Assembly: GCF_009828745.1 (NCBI RefSeq)
Contig: NZ_WTSX01000002.1
Span: 124,001-188,000, forward strand
DNA: 64,000 nucleotides
Direction of reading: 5' to 3'
From: Erysipelothrix anatis
GTDB taxonomy: Bacteria > Bacillota_I > Bacilli_A > Erysipelotrichales > Erysipelotrichaceae
Below are positions 8,961 to 18,054 of this stretch, in pieces. The stretch's first letter is position 1. Every line of letters begins with the position of its first letter. A program made the position numbers and the translations under genes. Below the pieces are notes generated by a model. It did no database searches and was not told the origin of the DNA. It saw only the letters and a program-made list of their open reading frames with translations.

Positions 8961-9902
8961 CTAGAGCGTAAATGTTTTATGCTGATTCACAATTTCATAA
9001 GCGAGTTGATCAATGAGTAAGTTTGTATTTACCCCAGGGCGAATTCTATCTTTAATCATCAATACACGCTTCTTATATCCAAGTTTTGTATTGTCATTCA
9101 TTTTATCGACATATTGATTGAATTTTGGAAATGTTTCAAAATCCAAACTTACCAAGAGCACGTCTAAAAATAAATCAATCGTTGTTTTGTCTAAGACTTT
9201 TTGTTTAATACCACGGTGCTGCATAAGAACGACACCTTCGTGAATGCGCATATCATTCAACATCCCTAAAACTTCTAACGCCAAATCTACGGTTGCTTGA
9301 TAACCATCGCTTTGACTTACAGAAAGCATTTCTTCAACGGTATTTTCAACTCTTGATAATAAATAAGCATCTTGTTCATCAAGTCCTTCTTCAATACCGG
9401 CTTCGAAGAGCAATTTTTGGTCGTTATCCTTCAATTGAATAAGTAGGCAACGTGATTTAATCGTTTCTAAGACGCGATTGGGTTGGGATGTCGTAAGAAT
9501 TGCAGTCACATCACTATCCGGTTCTTCAAGAAACTTCAAAATACTATTCATTGCAGCGATACTAGCATTTTCTACATCTTCAATAATATAAACTTTACGC
9601 GAATTGGCTTCCATATTGGTTTGAACAAATTGCTCTTTCAACGTTACAATCTCTTGTTTTTTGATACTTTCATCTTTACTACTTAAAACGCTATAGTCAC
9701 CATGTGTTCGTTCTTTAATTCGAAGACACACACTACATGTTCCACACGCACCAATTTCTTGTTGCATGCACATCAAACTTTGCGCCATATACTCTGCAAA
9801 AGAAAAAGCATCACTTTTCCCTACAATTAGGTATGCATGTGACACACGATTTTTTTCTTGTTGTTTATGAAATAAATTTAATGCTTCAGTTTGAACGTTC
9901 AT
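8961..9902 (-). CDS. holB: DNA polymerase III delta' subunit
   Basis: A 313-residue clamp-loader subunit. A DnaX-type zinc cluster (CMQQEIGACGTCSVC), the SRC motif (ETIKSRCLL) and the delta'-type absence of a working Walker A are seen. It forms part of the delta-gamma/tau-delta' loader that places the DnaN clamp on DNA. The ATG at 9902 is chosen because GAAGAGG lies at proper distance; an upstream TTG at 9917 would overlap this site. It overlaps the end of tmk by 17 bases. Confidence 0.92.
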   Translation of the reverse strand: MNVQTEALNLFHKQQEKNRVSHAYLIVGKSDAFSFAEYMAQSLMCMQQEIGACGTCSVCLRIKERTHGDYSVLSSKDESIKKQEIVTLKEQFVQTNMEANSRKVYIIEDVENASIAAMNSILKFLEEPDSDVTAILTTSQPNRVLETIKSRCLLIQLKDNDQKLLFEAGIEEGLDEQDAYLLSRVENTVEEMLSVSQSDGYQATVDLALEVLGMLNDMRIHEGVVLMQHRGIKQKVLDKTTIDLFLDVLLVSLDFETFPKFNQYVDKMNDNTKLGYKKRVLMIKDRIRPGVNTNLLIDQLAYEIVNQHKTFTL

Positions 9903-10515
9903 TAATAACCTCTTCAATAATTGCTATTGCTTGTGCAGCAACCGCTTCGACAGTTCCAGTACCATCAATTACACGAATACGGTCTGGAAAACGACGAATG
10001 ACTTCTTGATACCCTTCATAGACACGTTTATGAAATTCAAAGCCTTCCATCTCCAAACGATCTTTTGCGCCCCGTTTACCAGTACGCTCTAAACCAATTT
10101 CCGGGTCACAATCAATAAAAATCGTAACATCTGGAAGATGACTATCAATTGCAAACTTATTAATTTCCCAAACTTCATCAATGCCGATTCCACGGGCATA
10201 TCCTTGATACGCTAGTGATGAATCAACAAAACGATCACAAAAAACAATACGACCTGCTTCGACGGCAGGTACAATTTTCTCCACTAAGTGTTGACGACGA
10301 CTTGCTGCATACAATAATGCTTCTGTACGATCATCCATCTCTGTGTGGACTGGATCAAGGATCAGGTTTCGAATCTTTTCTGAAATTCCAATTCCCCCAG
10401 GTTCACGCGTTAGCAAGATATCTTCCCCTTTATCAATAAAATACTCTGTTAAGTATTTCGTGATCGTTGTCTTACCGCTTCCGTCTGGTCCTTCAAATGA
10501 TACAAATAATCCCAT
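9886..10515 (-). CDS. tmk: thymidylate kinase
   Basis: A 209-residue dTMP kinase. The P-loop FEGPDGSGKTT is at the N-terminus, followed by the DR(F/Y) motif FCDRFVDSSLAYQG and the LID region. It makes dTDP for dTTP synthesis. The ATG at 10515 has AGAGGT six bases upstream, whereas the GTG two codons earlier would touch that site. It heads the tmk-holB-rsmI-guaC cluster; a TATAAT lies upstream on this strand at 10537-10542. Confidence 0.95.
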   Translation of the reverse strand: MGLFVSFEGPDGSGKTTITKYLTEYFIDKGEDILLTREPGGIGISEKIRNLILDPVHTEMDDRTEALLYAASRRQHLVEKIVPAVEAGRIVFCDRFVDSSLAYQGYARGIGIDEVWEINKFAIDSHLPDVTIFIDCDPEIGLERTGKRGAKDRLEMEGFEFHKRVYEGYQEVIRRFPDRIRVIDGTGTVEAVAAQAIAIIEEVINERSN

Positions 10516-10562
10516 AATCACACCTCTTTTTTTATCATTATATCATGCATCATTCTTTATTG

Positions 10563-10591
10563 TTGTTTGAAAAAATGATTTCAGTTAGAAT
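10563..10591 (+). promoter_or_regulatory. promoter of small membrane protein / Nudix pair
   Basis: TTGTTT (10563-10568), 17-base spacer, TAGAAT (10586-10591), upstream of the ATG at 10620 and divergent from tmk. Confidence 0.45.
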
Positions 10592-10619
10592 GAAAAGTGA
10601 TGAAAGAAGGATTACGTTG

Positions 10620-10838
10620 ATGAAACCACTTAAACAGGCATTTCACAATGCTGCTGATGACAAAATTTATAATGGATTAATTGCTATAATTTTTATTTTG
10701 ATGATTGTTTATATGTTTTGGCCACAACCCTTTATTCCCGTAATCACAGGAGTCTTGTTGATTGTTTGCTTTGGTTATCTAATTAAACACTATGTTGGTG
10801 CGCGAAAGGATTATAAAAACAATGGTAAAACCTTATAA
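10620..10838 (+). CDS. small two-helix membrane protein
   Basis: A 72-residue protein of unknown function. Two hydrophobic segments (about residues 18-35 and 41-58) separated by WPQPFIP suggest a membrane hairpin with basic ends. The ATG at 10620 is chosen because AGAAGG precedes it; the frame is open upstream to 10545 but without a ribosome site. Its end overlaps the start of the Nudix gene by 17 bases, so the two are likely cotranscribed. No family recognised. Confidence 0.65.
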   Translation: MKPLKQAFHNAADDKIYNGLIAIIFILMIVYMFWPQPFIPVITGVLLIVCFGYLIKHYVGARKDYKNNGKTL

Positions 10839-11364
10839 AAAACTCGATGAACGAAAAAAATTTGATGGCTTTCTCATAGATGCCTTTGAGACTGATTTTG
10901 AGACCGATGCAGGTATTTTCACAGCAGAAGTACTAAAACACCCTGGTGGGGCTGTAATCGCGGCGACACACGATGATGAATACTTTTATGTCGTTGATCA
11001 ATTCCGTTTTGGTACAGAAATGATCATGACAGAATTTCCAGCTGGGAAAACAGATCCTGGTGAGATTCCCCTCAATGTTGCGAAACGTGAACTTCAAGAA
11101 GAAATTGGATACAGAGCGCAAACTATTGTGCCACTTGGCATTATGCATCCAACACCTGCCTATCTTACAGAAGCATTATCCTTATTCTACGCTACTGATT
11201 TAGAATTTGTTGGACAAAATCTTGATGAGGGTGAAGAACTTCACGTTCACCAACTCAAGCTCTCAGAGATTGAAGCAAAAATCATGAATAATGAAATTAC
11301 AGATGCAAAGACAATTGCACTTGCAATGAAACTCCGTCTTTATTTGCAAAATAAAAAGGTATGA
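10822..11364 (+). CDS. Nudix hydrolase, ADP-ribose pyrophosphatase type
   Basis: A 180-residue Nudix protein. The Nudix box is complete (GKTDPGEIPLNVAKRELQEEIGY) and the downstream PTPAYLTEALSLFYA pattern is that of NudF/ADP-ribose pyrophosphatases, which hydrolyse ADP-ribose to AMP and ribose 5-phosphate. The start at 10822 follows AAAGGA; an upstream ATG at 10792 lies deep in the preceding gene. Terminated by the hairpin at 11354. Substrate assignment is by similarity only. Confidence 0.85.
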   Translation: MVKPYKKLDERKKFDGFLIDAFETDFETDAGIFTAEVLKHPGGAVIAATHDDEYFYVVDQFRFGTEMIMTEFPAGKTDPGEIPLNVAKRELQEEIGYRAQTIVPLGIMHPTPAYLTEALSLFYATDLEFVGQNLDEGEELHVHQLKLSEIEAKIMNNEITDAKTIALAMKLRLYLQNKKV

Positions 11365-11390
11365 CATAATGTCATACCTTTTCTATTATT
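11354..11390. terminator. bidirectional terminator between Nudix gene and divIC
   Basis: Inverted repeat AAAAGGTATGAC-ataat-GTCATACCTTTT with flanking T runs, overlapping the end of divIC on the other strand. Confidence 0.85.
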
Positions 11391-11706
11391 CACCCTTAGG
11401 TAAAATAAATACTTGCTCTCCCGACTTCGATAAGAGGTGGGTACCACGCGCATAGTTTTGAACGTATGTCGGATCTTCTAAACGAGCCTTTTCTTCATTG
11501 AGAGTTGTTTGTTCATCTTTCAATGTGTCTAATTGGGATTGAACTGTATTTAGTTCTTGTTTAAGTTGTGCTGTTGTAACTAATTCGTTTACGGATTTTG
11601 TTAACATGTATCCCGAAAATGCAAGAACGGCAACACCAAGACATGTCGAAATAATTTTAACAAGTGGTGATGTTTTTTTAATTTTTTTCTTAGCAATTTG
11701 AGCCAT
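11386..11706 (-). CDS. divIC: septum formation initiator DivIC/FtsB-like
   Basis: A 106-residue single-pass protein: basic cytosolic tail (residues 1-17), one membrane helix (about 18-40), then a coiled coil (LKQELNTVQSQLDTLKDEQTTL) and the DivIC/FtsL C-terminal LEDPTYVQNYAR motif. It joins FtsL and DivIB in the divisome. Neighbourhood supports this: in Firmicutes divIC follows the mfd-yabO region. The ribosome site AAGGAAG precedes the ATG. A promoter lies at 11739-11766. Confidence 0.85.
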   Translation of the reverse strand: MAQIAKKKIKKTSPLVKIISTCLGVAVLAFSGYMLTKSVNELVTTAQLKQELNTVQSQLDTLKDEQTTLNEEKARLEDPTYVQNYARGTHLLSKSGEQVFILPKGE

Positions 11707-11738
11707 AGTGTCTCATCTTCCTTTTCTTTACACACCTA

Positions 11739-11766
11739 ATTATACCGACAAATTATTACGTTTCAA
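11739..11766 (-). promoter_or_regulatory. divIC promoter
   Basis: On the minus strand TTGAAA (11761-11766), 16-base spacer, perfect TATAAT (11739-11744), 33 bases before the divIC ATG. Confidence 0.65.
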
Positions 11767-11883
11767 GAGTTGTCACTTCACTTTCACAAAGCTCACATTG
11801 CAACAATATTTCAAGGATATCTTCACATATTTTAAATTTCCGCACTATGTAGTGACGTTTTTGTCACAATTCAGGGCTATTTT

Positions 11884-11938
11884 CTTAATATATTAAGACT
11901 TCGAATGTGAATTAAAATAATTTAATTCACATATTCGA
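11884..11938. repeat. two adjacent palindromes downstream of rqcP
   Basis: A perfect 14-base palindrome CTTAATATATTAAG (11884-11897) is followed by a 38-base inverted repeat (11901-11938) with arms CGAATGTGAATTAAA and its complement, interrupted by a 2-base bulge. It could end rqcP transcription on the minus strand, although no T run follows. Confidence 0.5.
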
Positions 11939-11944
11939 GGAAAC

Positions 11945-12208
11945 TTATTCACTCTTTTCGATGCGTTTATCATCCAATAATTCATACATTGGCGGATTTG
12001 AACGCAGAATTTTGTCACTTAAAAAGGTTACTTCAACCTTAATATGGCGGTGTTCAAAGCGAATTTCGATGACGTTTCCAACCGCTACTTCAGTCGATGG
12101 TTTTGCCAATTTTCCATTCACAAATACACGATTATCATCAGCCAAATCTTTCGCAATTGTACGCCGTTTTATGATTCGCGATACTTTTAAATACTTATCA
12201 AGCCTCAT
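11945..12208 (-). CDS. rqcP: S4-domain RNA-binding protein RqcP (YabO/RlbA)
   Basis: An 87-residue S4-domain protein (MRLDKYLKVSRIIKRR...AKDLADDNRVFVNGKLAKPS) of the Hsp15/YabO family. In Bacillus this protein (RqcP) binds stalled 50S subunits and helps RqcH add poly-alanine tails in ribosome quality control. The gene overlaps the end of mfd by 11 bases, as in other Firmicutes where yabO follows mfd closely. Confidence 0.88.
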   Translation of the reverse strand: MRLDKYLKVSRIIKRRTIAKDLADDNRVFVNGKLAKPSTEVAVGNVIEIRFEHRHIKVEVTFLSDKILRSNPPMYELLDDKRIEKSE

Positions 12209-15200
12209 GATTTTGCTCCTTTACATGTTCTAAAACATAAATTAAATCTTCAGCCCATCCTTTATAGACAGGTAATTCAATTGATATCATACGATTTGTA
12301 TACTTAATTTTAATCTCACTTGAGCGTTCCGAAATCAATTCAAAAAGACTGATTCCGTCGACATTTGAACTGTATGCTTCTGTGAATCGCAATTCAACTT
12401 TATTCACACGTTCCTTAAATGATTCAATTCGTTCATCTCGCAAGAAGATTTCCAGTCGTGTTTTCTCTAGCAACATTGTTACCGACTCTGGAAGTTCTCC
12501 ATAACGATCTCGCATTTCATCATAGAATCGTTTTAAATCTGAGATTGTTTCTAAGTCATTAATGCGCTGATACAATTCCAGTTTTTCACCATCGTCACTT
12601 GTAAAATCGTCGGGTAAATAACCATCAACACTTAGATTATATCGTGATTCTGTTTCAGGTGTTTCAATTCCTTTACCTTGACGCTCAGAAATAGCTTCTT
12701 TAAGAAGTTGAACGTATAAATCAATACCCACGGTGTCAATGAAACCGGATTGATTTCCACCTAACAATTCTCCCGCACCACGAATGGTAAGATCACGCAT
12801 TGCAATCTTATAGCCACTTCCTAATTGCGTGAATTCCTTAATTGCTTGCAGACGCTTTTGCGCAACTTCTGTGATATTTTGTTTACTTGGTATCATAAAA
12901 TATGCATAGGCTAAACGATCTGATCGACCAACACGACCTTTAATTTGATACAGTTGAGACAGTCCAAATCGATGAGCATTATCTACAATAATCGTATTCG
13001 CATTTGGAATATCAATGCCTGTCTCGATAATTGTGGTACATACCAAGACGTTAATCTCTTTCTCAATAAATTGGATCATAACATCTTCAATATCACTACG
13101 ATCCATCTGCCCATGTATTACTGCAACACGCGCTTGTGGAACCGACATTGCAACATTATTTGCAACACTATAAATTTGCTCTACATTGTTATAGAGATAG
13201 AATGCCTGTCCATCACGATTTAATTCTTTTGCAAGAATTTCTTTAATTGTTTTTTGGTTTTTCTCAATTACATATGTCATAACCGGAAGTCGATTTGACG
13301 GTGGAGTATTAAGTTGTGACAATGAACGAAGACCAATTAATGACATTTGTAACGTTCTCGGAATCGGCGTTGCACTCAGCGAAAGCACATCAACCGATAC
13401 TTTGAATTCTTTAATTCGTTCTTTATGTTCAACACCAAAACGTTGCTCTTCATCAATAATTAATAACCCTAGATCATGGTGCTTGATATCTCGTGATAAA
13501 ACACGATGCGTTCCAACTAAAATATCAACTTTTCCATCTTTAAAACGCTGAATGATATCTTTTTGTTCTTTATCAGATACGAAACGATTCAATACTTCAA
13601 CAACAATTGGATAGTTTGCAAAGCGCTCTTTAAATGTTCGAGCATGTTGGGCACTAAGAATCGTAGTTGGACACAAGAAGATAACTTGTTTACTATCTAC
13701 AAATGCTTTAAATGCCGCCCGAATTGCGACTTCTGTTTTTCCGAATCCGACATCACCGATGAGTAGTCGGTCCATCGGAAGTGGTTTTTCCATATCTTCC
13801 TTGATTTCTTTGATTGCTTGTTTTTGATCTGGAGTCAACTCGTACTCGAACTCTGATTCAAATTGTTTTTGAAATTCGGTATCAGGTTGGTATGCATAAC
13901 CAACACTTTCCATTCGCTGTGAGTAGAGATTAACTAGCTTATCCGCAACTAATGCAACATCCTGTTTAACTCTATCTTTATTCTTTTGCCATGCACTACT
14001 TCCAAGCTTACTGAGCTTAACTGCAGTTGCTTCAGAAGACATGTATTTTCGAACTAAACTAAATTGTTCGAGAGGGACAAACAATTCATCACCATCACGA
14101 TACATGATTCTCATAAAGTCTTTATGGACGCCTTCAATTTCTTTTGTCATAATTCCCATGTAACGACCAATTCCATATTGACGATGCACAACATAATCAG
14201 AAGTATCTAAATCTTGAAGTTGATTCAAAGACTCCGCTTTTGAGAATTTATTGTCATAGCGATATTTCTTTTTACGATATTGGTATAGCTCTTTTTCGGT
14301 GAAAACAAGAATTTTCTCGTCTTCTAAGTAAAATCCACTTTGGATATCTGAGTAATCAATATAAATCCCAGGATTACTTGGGTAGTCCGTTAATACTGTA
14401 TAAGACATATCTGCATTAATGAGTGCGCGGATGAACTCTTCCATGTTGTGTTCATTTAAAGCAATGATGACACGTTGGGTTATAGCTTCTTTACGAATCC
14501 ATTGAAGTGTCTCTACGATATTATCCGATATTATATTTGCACTATGCCAAGGAATGAAGACTTCATTTTCAATCTGATACTCATGAATTTTCATTTTCGA
14601 AGCATCATTAAGGTAAGAGGGGTACTCTGCATACATATTATTGATATAGATTAACTCGTGCATGTCATACAATTCTTCAGAGTACTCCGCTAAATCTATC
14701 GTATTTTGTTTTAATGTTCGCTCTACACCCTCAACCGAACTCAAAATCTGCTGTGCATCTTTCACGAAATCGTAGATGGTTGCATAGTTTTCCCAGTATC
14801 CAAGAAGGGGATAGAGTGTCGTATCATACGATCCTTGGTTTATTTGTTCTCGTTTGACTTCAACGTTATTGATAAGTTCATCATTTTTTTCTAAAGCCAA
14901 TGCTTGATCAACTTTTGATACAATCATCGTTCTATCAGAATCGGTTAATAACACATCATTCGCAAAGACGATTGTTGCTGATTCAAGTTTCTCTTCTGAT
15001 CTTTGATCATCAATATTGAATGACCGAATACTATCAACCTCAACATCAAAGAATTCAATGCGGATTGGTTTTTCCATTTGAACTGAAAAGATATCACAAA
15101 CACCACCACGCATTGCAAACGTAAACGGTTGATCGACGTATTTAACGCGCGAGTAACCCATATTTTGCAAGCGACGCGCAAGTTCAATTGGTTCAAAGTG

Positions 15201-15620
15201 GTCACCAATTTTTATGGTTGTAATTGCCTCTTGTAATGTATTGGGTGACGAAAGCTTACGAATCGAAGCAATCGCATGCGTGATACATATGTCATAGTCA
15301 TTTTCTAATATTCGATAGAGTGCCTCGATTCGATTGGCACGCATAATTTCAGATTGTACGATAGCTTCGACTCTTAGAGATTCTTCATGGTTATAATATA
15401 TAACTCTTGATTCGGGACTTATTCGCTGAATTTGATCGAACAGTTCTTGAGCTTGCTGTTCATTTTCTTTAACAATAAATATTTTTTTCTTGTTTTTTAA
15501 TGTGGCTCCTACAGCTAACATTGCTTCTTGCATCACGCTCAAATGGGCAAAGTTATCTTTGCCCTGGGTGTATTGTTCAACAATAGGATTCGATTTTAAA
15601 TAATCTTTAAGCCAATTCAT
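12198..15620 (-). CDS. mfd: transcription-repair coupling factor
   Basis: A 1140-residue Mfd. An N-terminal UvrB-like part is followed by the RNA-polymerase-interaction domain and the helicase core. Visible are Walker A GDVGFGKTE, Walker B DEEQRF and motif III LSATPIPRTLQMSLIG. The TRG motif region comes next, then a C-terminal UvrA-masking domain. It removes stalled RNA polymerase from DNA lesions and recruits UvrA. The start overlaps the pth stop by 4 bases (ATGA), and rqcP overlaps its end, so pth-mfd-rqcP form one transcript. Confidence 0.97.
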   Translation of the reverse strand: MNWLKDYLKSNPIVEQYTQGKDNFAHLSVMQEAMLAVGATLKNKKKIFIVKENEQQAQELFDQIQRISPESRVIYYNHEESLRVEAIVQSEIMRANRIEALYRILENDYDICITHAIASIRKLSSPNTLQEAITTIKIGDHFEPIELARRLQNMGYSRVKYVDQPFTFAMRGGVCDIFSVQMEKPIRIEFFDVEVDSIRSFNIDDQRSEEKLESATIVFANDVLLTDSDRTMIVSKVDQALALEKNDELINNVEVKREQINQGSYDTTLYPLLGYWENYATIYDFVKDAQQILSSVEGVERTLKQNTIDLAEYSEELYDMHELIYINNMYAEYPSYLNDASKMKIHEYQIENEVFIPWHSANIISDNIVETLQWIRKEAITQRVIIALNEHNMEEFIRALINADMSYTVLTDYPSNPGIYIDYSDIQSGFYLEDEKILVFTEKELYQYRKKKYRYDNKFSKAESLNQLQDLDTSDYVVHRQYGIGRYMGIMTKEIEGVHKDFMRIMYRDGDELFVPLEQFSLVRKYMSSEATAVKLSKLGSSAWQKNKDRVKQDVALVADKLVNLYSQRMESVGYAYQPDTEFQKQFESEFEYELTPDQKQAIKEIKEDMEKPLPMDRLLIGDVGFGKTEVAIRAAFKAFVDSKQVIFLCPTTILSAQHARTFKERFANYPIVVEVLNRFVSDKEQKDIIQRFKDGKVDILVGTHRVLSRDIKHHDLGLLIIDEEQRFGVEHKERIKEFKVSVDVLSLSATPIPRTLQMSLIGLRSLSQLNTPPSNRLPVMTYVIEKNQKTIKEILAKELNRDGQAFYLYNNVEQIYSVANNVAMSVPQARVAVIHGQMDRSDIEDVMIQFIEKEINVLVCTTIIETGIDIPNANTIIVDNAHRFGLSQLYQIKGRVGRSDRLAYAYFMIPSKQNITEVAQKRLQAIKEFTQLGSGYKIAMRDLTIRGAGELLGGNQSGFIDTVGIDLYVQLLKEAISERQGKGIETPETESRYNLSVDGYLPDDFTSDDGEKLELYQRINDLETISDLKRFYDEMRDRYGELPESVTMLLEKTRLEIFLRDERIESFKERVNKVELRFTEAYSSNVDGISLFELISERSSEIKIKYTNRMISIELPVYKGWAEDLIYVLEHVKEQNHEA

Positions 15621-16171
15621 GAATTATTTGCTCCATTATAACGGTTCATAATTTCAAGAATTTCTATTCCTTCAGCAAAATCAATTGCCGCATCTGCAGC
15701 ACGATCGATAGCTGTTTCTTCATCAATTTTTCCCATAACGTAATCTGCAGTATTCATATGTGGATTTTTCCCTATCCCCACCTTAATACGTGCAATTTCA
15801 GATGTACCAATATGTTCGATGATACTCTTGATTCCATTTTGTCCACCAGAACTGCCTTTCGGACGGATTCTGACTTTTCCCAAATCAAGGTCTTTATCGT
15901 CACTTATGATAATAATATCCTCCGGATATGCATCATAATATGCCACAACTTCACGGACAGCTTCGCCGGATAAGTTCATATATGTTTGTGGTTTAACGAG
16001 AATAACCTTTTGACCCCTTACGAATGTCTCCGCAATCAATGCTTTAAATTTCTTCGTAGAAATTGTTACTCCCAATTTCGAAGCAACTTTATCTATTGTA
16101 ATAAAACCAGCATTATGGCGTGTACGTTCGTATTGTTTTCCGGGATTTCCCAGACCTACAACTATTTTCAT
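15617..16171 (-). CDS. pth: peptidyl-tRNA hydrolase
   Basis: A 184-residue Pth, which frees tRNAs from prematurely released peptidyl-tRNA. The signature GLGNPGKQYERTRHNAGF carries the catalytic His, and the second conserved stretch KPQTYMNLSGEAV follows. The ribosome site AAAGAGGT precedes the ATG. It lies 38 bases downstream of jag and overlaps mfd. Confidence 0.96.
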   Translation of the reverse strand: MKIVVGLGNPGKQYERTRHNAGFITIDKVASKLGVTISTKKFKALIAETFVRGQKVILVKPQTYMNLSGEAVREVVAYYDAYPEDIIIISDDKDLDLGKVRIRPKGSSGGQNGIKSIIEHIGTSEIARIKVGIGKNPHMNTADYVMGKIDEETAIDRAADAAIDFAEGIEILEIMNRYNGANNS

Positions 16172-16209
16172 ACATACCTCTTTAGAAAGAAAAGAATAAG
16201 GGCTTCCCC

Positions 16210-16824
16210 TTACTCTTTGTTTGGATCATAAATGATCTTTAGATGACGGTTACGGCCAGAACCTTCACTTAACGTTTTGACATTAGGGAAGTTCGTTAAT
16301 TCTTTATGAATAACGCGGCGCTCATCATTTGGCATCGGATCTAACGATGCATCAACTTTAGATCGTTGAACTTGTTTAGCAATACGTTTTGCCATTGCTT
16401 TAAGTTTTTGGTAACGGTCATTTTTATAGTTATTAATATCAAGGCTAACAAAGAATCTACGTTTGAACTTAGCGTTAACAGCATGACGAACTAATTGTCC
16501 TAGTCCATCGAGCGATTTACCACCACGGCCAATCAAGATTGCATTATTCTCTGCATTAATATTAATGCGAATATTATTATTGTTTTGATCAATTTCAATT
16601 TCAACGTTCTGTCCTAAACCACTAAAGAATGTAGTTAGGTAATCTTTAATGAACTCAGACACGTCTTGGAGGGCATATACTTCAGCAGTAACACTGGACC
16701 CAATTCCTAAGAATCCTGTCTTTTCTTCAGTTACGTAATATACTAAATCTTCGGGTTGAACATTTTTTTCTTTGGCTGCTTTACTTAGTAATTCATCCAA
16801 AGTCTTTGCGGTATATTGCTTCAT
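16210..16824 (-). CDS. khpB: RNA-binding protein KhpB/Jag
   Basis: A 204-residue protein with a Jag-N domain (residues 1-50), a KH domain containing IGRGGKSLDGLGQLVRHAVN, and a C-terminal R3H domain (NDERRVIHKELTNFPNVKTLSEG). KhpB pairs with KhpA in Gram-positive cells to bind RNA and affects cell elongation. It lies 16 bases after yidC, the classic yidC-jag pair. Confidence 0.93.
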   Translation of the reverse strand: MKQYTAKTLDELLSKAAKEKNVQPEDLVYYVTEEKTGFLGIGSSVTAEVYALQDVSEFIKDYLTTFFSGLGQNVEIEIDQNNNNIRININAENNAILIGRGGKSLDGLGQLVRHAVNAKFKRRFFVSLDINNYKNDRYQKLKAMAKRIAKQVQRSKVDASLDPMPNDERRVIHKELTNFPNVKTLSEGSGRNRHLKIIYDPNKE

Positions 16825-16840
16825 GACTTCCTCCTACGAA

Positions 16841-17686
16841 TTATTTTTGATCTGCGTATTTGTTGTTAATATAAAGTGTTTGGAATAGTTGTCCCATAGC
16901 TGAAATCATCCAGTATAGACTCATTCCGATATTCCATGTTAAAGCAAAGAAAACGATCATTGCTAATGATACATACATCATTGAGCTTGCTGGGTTTGCA
17001 GGTTGCTTTTGATTTGGATATTTCTTCAATTTTTGTTTTGCTAAGTATTGTGGTAAGAACATTGATAATGCTTGGAAGATAACCATTAATGCAAATATTG
17101 TAATATACACAACATTCATTTCTTGGAATCCTTGCATTGGTGTTTTTTCTAATGTTTCTCCAAATACTGTTCCGCTAATAATTAAGTCTGCACGTGTAAC
17201 CGCATAGTACATTGCAATCATGATTGGTAATTGTAATAATTGACCGCCGATTGCTGACATCGGTTTGATATCGTGTTTTTGGTACAGCTTTTGCATTTCG
17301 GTTGCTTTAGCCATTTTTGATTGTTGGTCAGTTCTGTTTCGGTATTTCTCTTCAATTTTTGCTTGTTCAGGTCCTAACAATTGCATTTTTTGTTGTTGAA
17401 TCGTTGATTTGATTGATCCACGAATTGTTAATAAACGAATTAACAAAGTAACAATAACAATTGATAATAACGCTCCAACATATTGAGCAAAGAAGTTAAG
17501 TAATTGTGCAATAGGCCATACAAAGATAGCGCCGAACCAGCTCTCTTTACCCCATGTCCATGCATCCCCTAGTCGAATAATTGATTCTGGATATACTTGT
17601 TTCGTTACAGGATCAACATAGCTCATACATCCTGTTAGTACTACAAGTAGTAATCCTAGGAGTGCAATTTTTTTATATTTTCTCAT
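16841..17686 (-). CDS. yidC: membrane protein insertase YidC (SpoIIIJ/OxaA)
   Basis: A 281-residue YidC of the Gram-positive type. It starts with a lipoprotein signal (lipobox LTGC, Cys20), followed by five hydrophobic segments and a basic tail. The conserved cytoplasmic helical hairpin (QQQKMQLLGPEQAKIEEKYR) is visible. It inserts proteins into the membrane together with SecYEG and SRP. It lies 24 bases downstream of rnpA. Confidence 0.95.
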   Translation of the reverse strand: MRKYKKIALLGLLLVVLTGCMSYVDPVTKQVYPESIIRLGDAWTWGKESWFGAIFVWPIAQLLNFFAQYVGALLSIVIVTLLIRLLTIRGSIKSTIQQQKMQLLGPEQAKIEEKYRNRTDQQSKMAKATEMQKLYQKHDIKPMSAIGGQLLQLPIMIAMYYAVTRADLIISGTVFGETLEKTPMQGFQEMNVVYITIFALMVIFQALSMFLPQYLAKQKLKKYPNQKQPANPASSMMYVSLAMIVFFALTWNIGMSLYWMISAMGQLFQTLYINNKYADQK

Positions 17687-17710
17687 CTAAATCTCCTAAC
17701 ATACGTACTG

Positions 17711-18037
17711 TTATATTTTAACTGTTTTTAGGAGTTTTTCCAAGTCTTTTCGGTTTTCCTCAAAACTTGTTTCAAAATAGCTTTTACGTACCATAATAAT
17801 ATAGTCATAATCGCTTTCGAAAACTCCAATATCTTGAACCATTGAGCGTACTTGGCGCTTGGTTTTATTTCTTAATACGGCTCCACCTAATTTTTTGGGA
17901 ACTGATATTCCAAAGCGTGGACTAATCTCTTTTTTTGTATCTATATATACTGAAAAAGACTTCGAATTTTTGAAACGACGTCGTTGCATAATTCGTTGAA
18001 AATCTCTTGGATTTTTTACTCTAAGTTCTCTTTTCAT
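17711..18037 (-). CDS. rnpA: ribonuclease P protein component
   Basis: A 108-residue basic protein with the RnpA signature region RFGISVPKKLGGAVLRNKTKRQVR. It assists the RNase P RNA in removing 5' leaders from tRNA precursors. It is preceded by rpmH and a hairpin terminator, and followed by yidC, the canonical order. The ribosome site GGAAG precedes the ATG. Confidence 0.95.
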   Translation of the reverse strand: MKRELRVKNPRDFQRIMQRRRFKNSKSFSVYIDTKKEISPRFGISVPKKLGGAVLRNKTKRQVRSMVQDIGVFESDYDYIIMVRKSYFETSFEENRKDLEKLLKTVKI

Positions 18038-18054
18038 AATTCACTTCCATCTTT

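Noticed and set aside
16130-16160. GC-centred stretch in pth that looks like a Noc or parS site
   Set aside because: TTTTCCGGGATTTCCC does not keep either palindrome when aligned.
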